Position numbers and translations under genes: made by a program. From Owenia fusiformis (lineage: Eukaryota; Annelida; Polychaeta; Sabellida; Oweniidae), in the NCBI GenBank assembly GCA_903813345.2, contig CAIIXF020000008.1, positions 1,309,341 through 1,373,340 on the forward strand: a DNA stretch of 64,000 nucleotides. The letters are read 5' to 3'. The notes under the pieces were generated by a model, which made no database searches, had not been told where the DNA came from, and was given only the letters and a program-made list of their open reading frames with translations. Shown here piece after piece: positions 63,336 through 64,000 of the stretch. Numbering within the stretch: position 1 is the stretch's first letter; each line of letters opens with the position of its first letter.

Positions 63336-64000
63336 GTTATTGGCTTAGACGGTACAGTGCCCAATCAACCAACCAGGCATGTGATTTCAATTAAATGTTA
63401 TATTCGGATTGATGAACTCGAGGGAATATGATTACCAGAAAAATCAATTATTTTGTGCGATTCGTGAAGAAATCCGACTTTCTGGCGGTTAAGGAATTGG
63501 ACTTACAGGTCTGATTATTAAAACTCGGTGATCACGATCTAACAAAACCAGAAACACATTCGTATCCCGGATTTGTATATGATTCAGAACTAAACTGGAA
63601 CTCTGCAGATTTCAAATATATTTACAATATTGTACTTTAAACCAGCATGCAGTAATGATCATTTACATGAGTAAAGTTATATTACATTACTAAAGTGTGT
63701 AAATCCCAGGTGAAATCCAGATTGATACTGATATACATATTGTCAGATCTAATTTAGAATGGAGTAAAAACTTGATTTGGGTGAGTACATTATTTCCGAA
63801 TTACACATGGATTCCAGGAAACTTGGATCATCATGCCCCGACACCGTTTAGCAGAAGAGTAACTTGAATTTGAAAATAAACAATGTACTACCTATGTAAT
63901 ATTTTAAAACAAGCAATATATATTGAATATTTGAAAACGAAAAATTGAAAACAAGCAATTTATATCATCGAGATAGCCGCCCCTTTGTCTTTATCCTTCC
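63336..64000. other. Window end; nothing recognised
   Basis: No gene, RNA or bounded repeat seen. Confidence 0.35.

Overview
This is a piece of an AT-rich animal nuclear genome. Genes have GT-AG introns, coding exons of roughly 50-230 bp in the conserved genes, long repeat-filled introns and many short inverted-repeat transposons. The conserved genes (RBKS, TMED10, NDUFAF7, MEMO1, a ZNF318-like gene, tRNA-Sec) have clear animal orthologues. The repeat style suggests a marine invertebrate, perhaps an ambulacrarian or lophotrochozoan. I cannot name the species.

Layout. 1-13.3 kb is a minus-strand cluster of C2H2 zinc-finger genes: one cut by the window edge, three intact and one broken by frameshifts. 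They share acidic N-termini studded with psi-K-x-E (SUMO-type) motifs. 14.5-15.9 kb is a large repeat. 16.3-18.2 kb carries the last three coding exons of ribokinase (+). 24.3-30.0 kb is TMED10 (+), with a selenocysteine tRNA antisense in its third intron. 34.1-39.2 kb is NDUFAF7 (-), head-to-head with MEMO1 (+, 39.5-44.7 kb) across a 238-bp promoter that carries NRF1- and ETS-like sites. 50.0-60.3 kb is a ZNF318-like RS-rich nuclear protein (-) in six exons. 44.8-49.9 kb and 60.4-64 kb show no gene I can support, only repeats.

Transposons are mostly non-autonomous and well delimited. They include a 900-bp element with a 9-bp target duplication (Mutator-like), a 467-bp hAT MITE with an 8-bp duplication, a piggyBac-like element at TTAA, a dead Tc1/mariner copy, a TA-inserting MITE family with three copies, and a foldback element whose undamaged arm records the empty site of a nested insertion.

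The most unusual theme is tandem arrays that amplify exon-intron boundaries. In MEMO1 the ends of two consecutive exons, with their 5' splice sites, are copied about seven times each into the following introns. In RBKS the 3' splice site and first bases of an exon are repeated about 20 times. These arrays place many near-identical splice sites next to the real ones. I know of no standard category for this pattern.

RBKS, MEMO1 and NDUFAF7 all lie on human 2p23-p22, so part of this layout may be old synteny. All exon borders were assembled by eye from reading frame, GT/AG sites and family knowledge; no alignment or database search was run.
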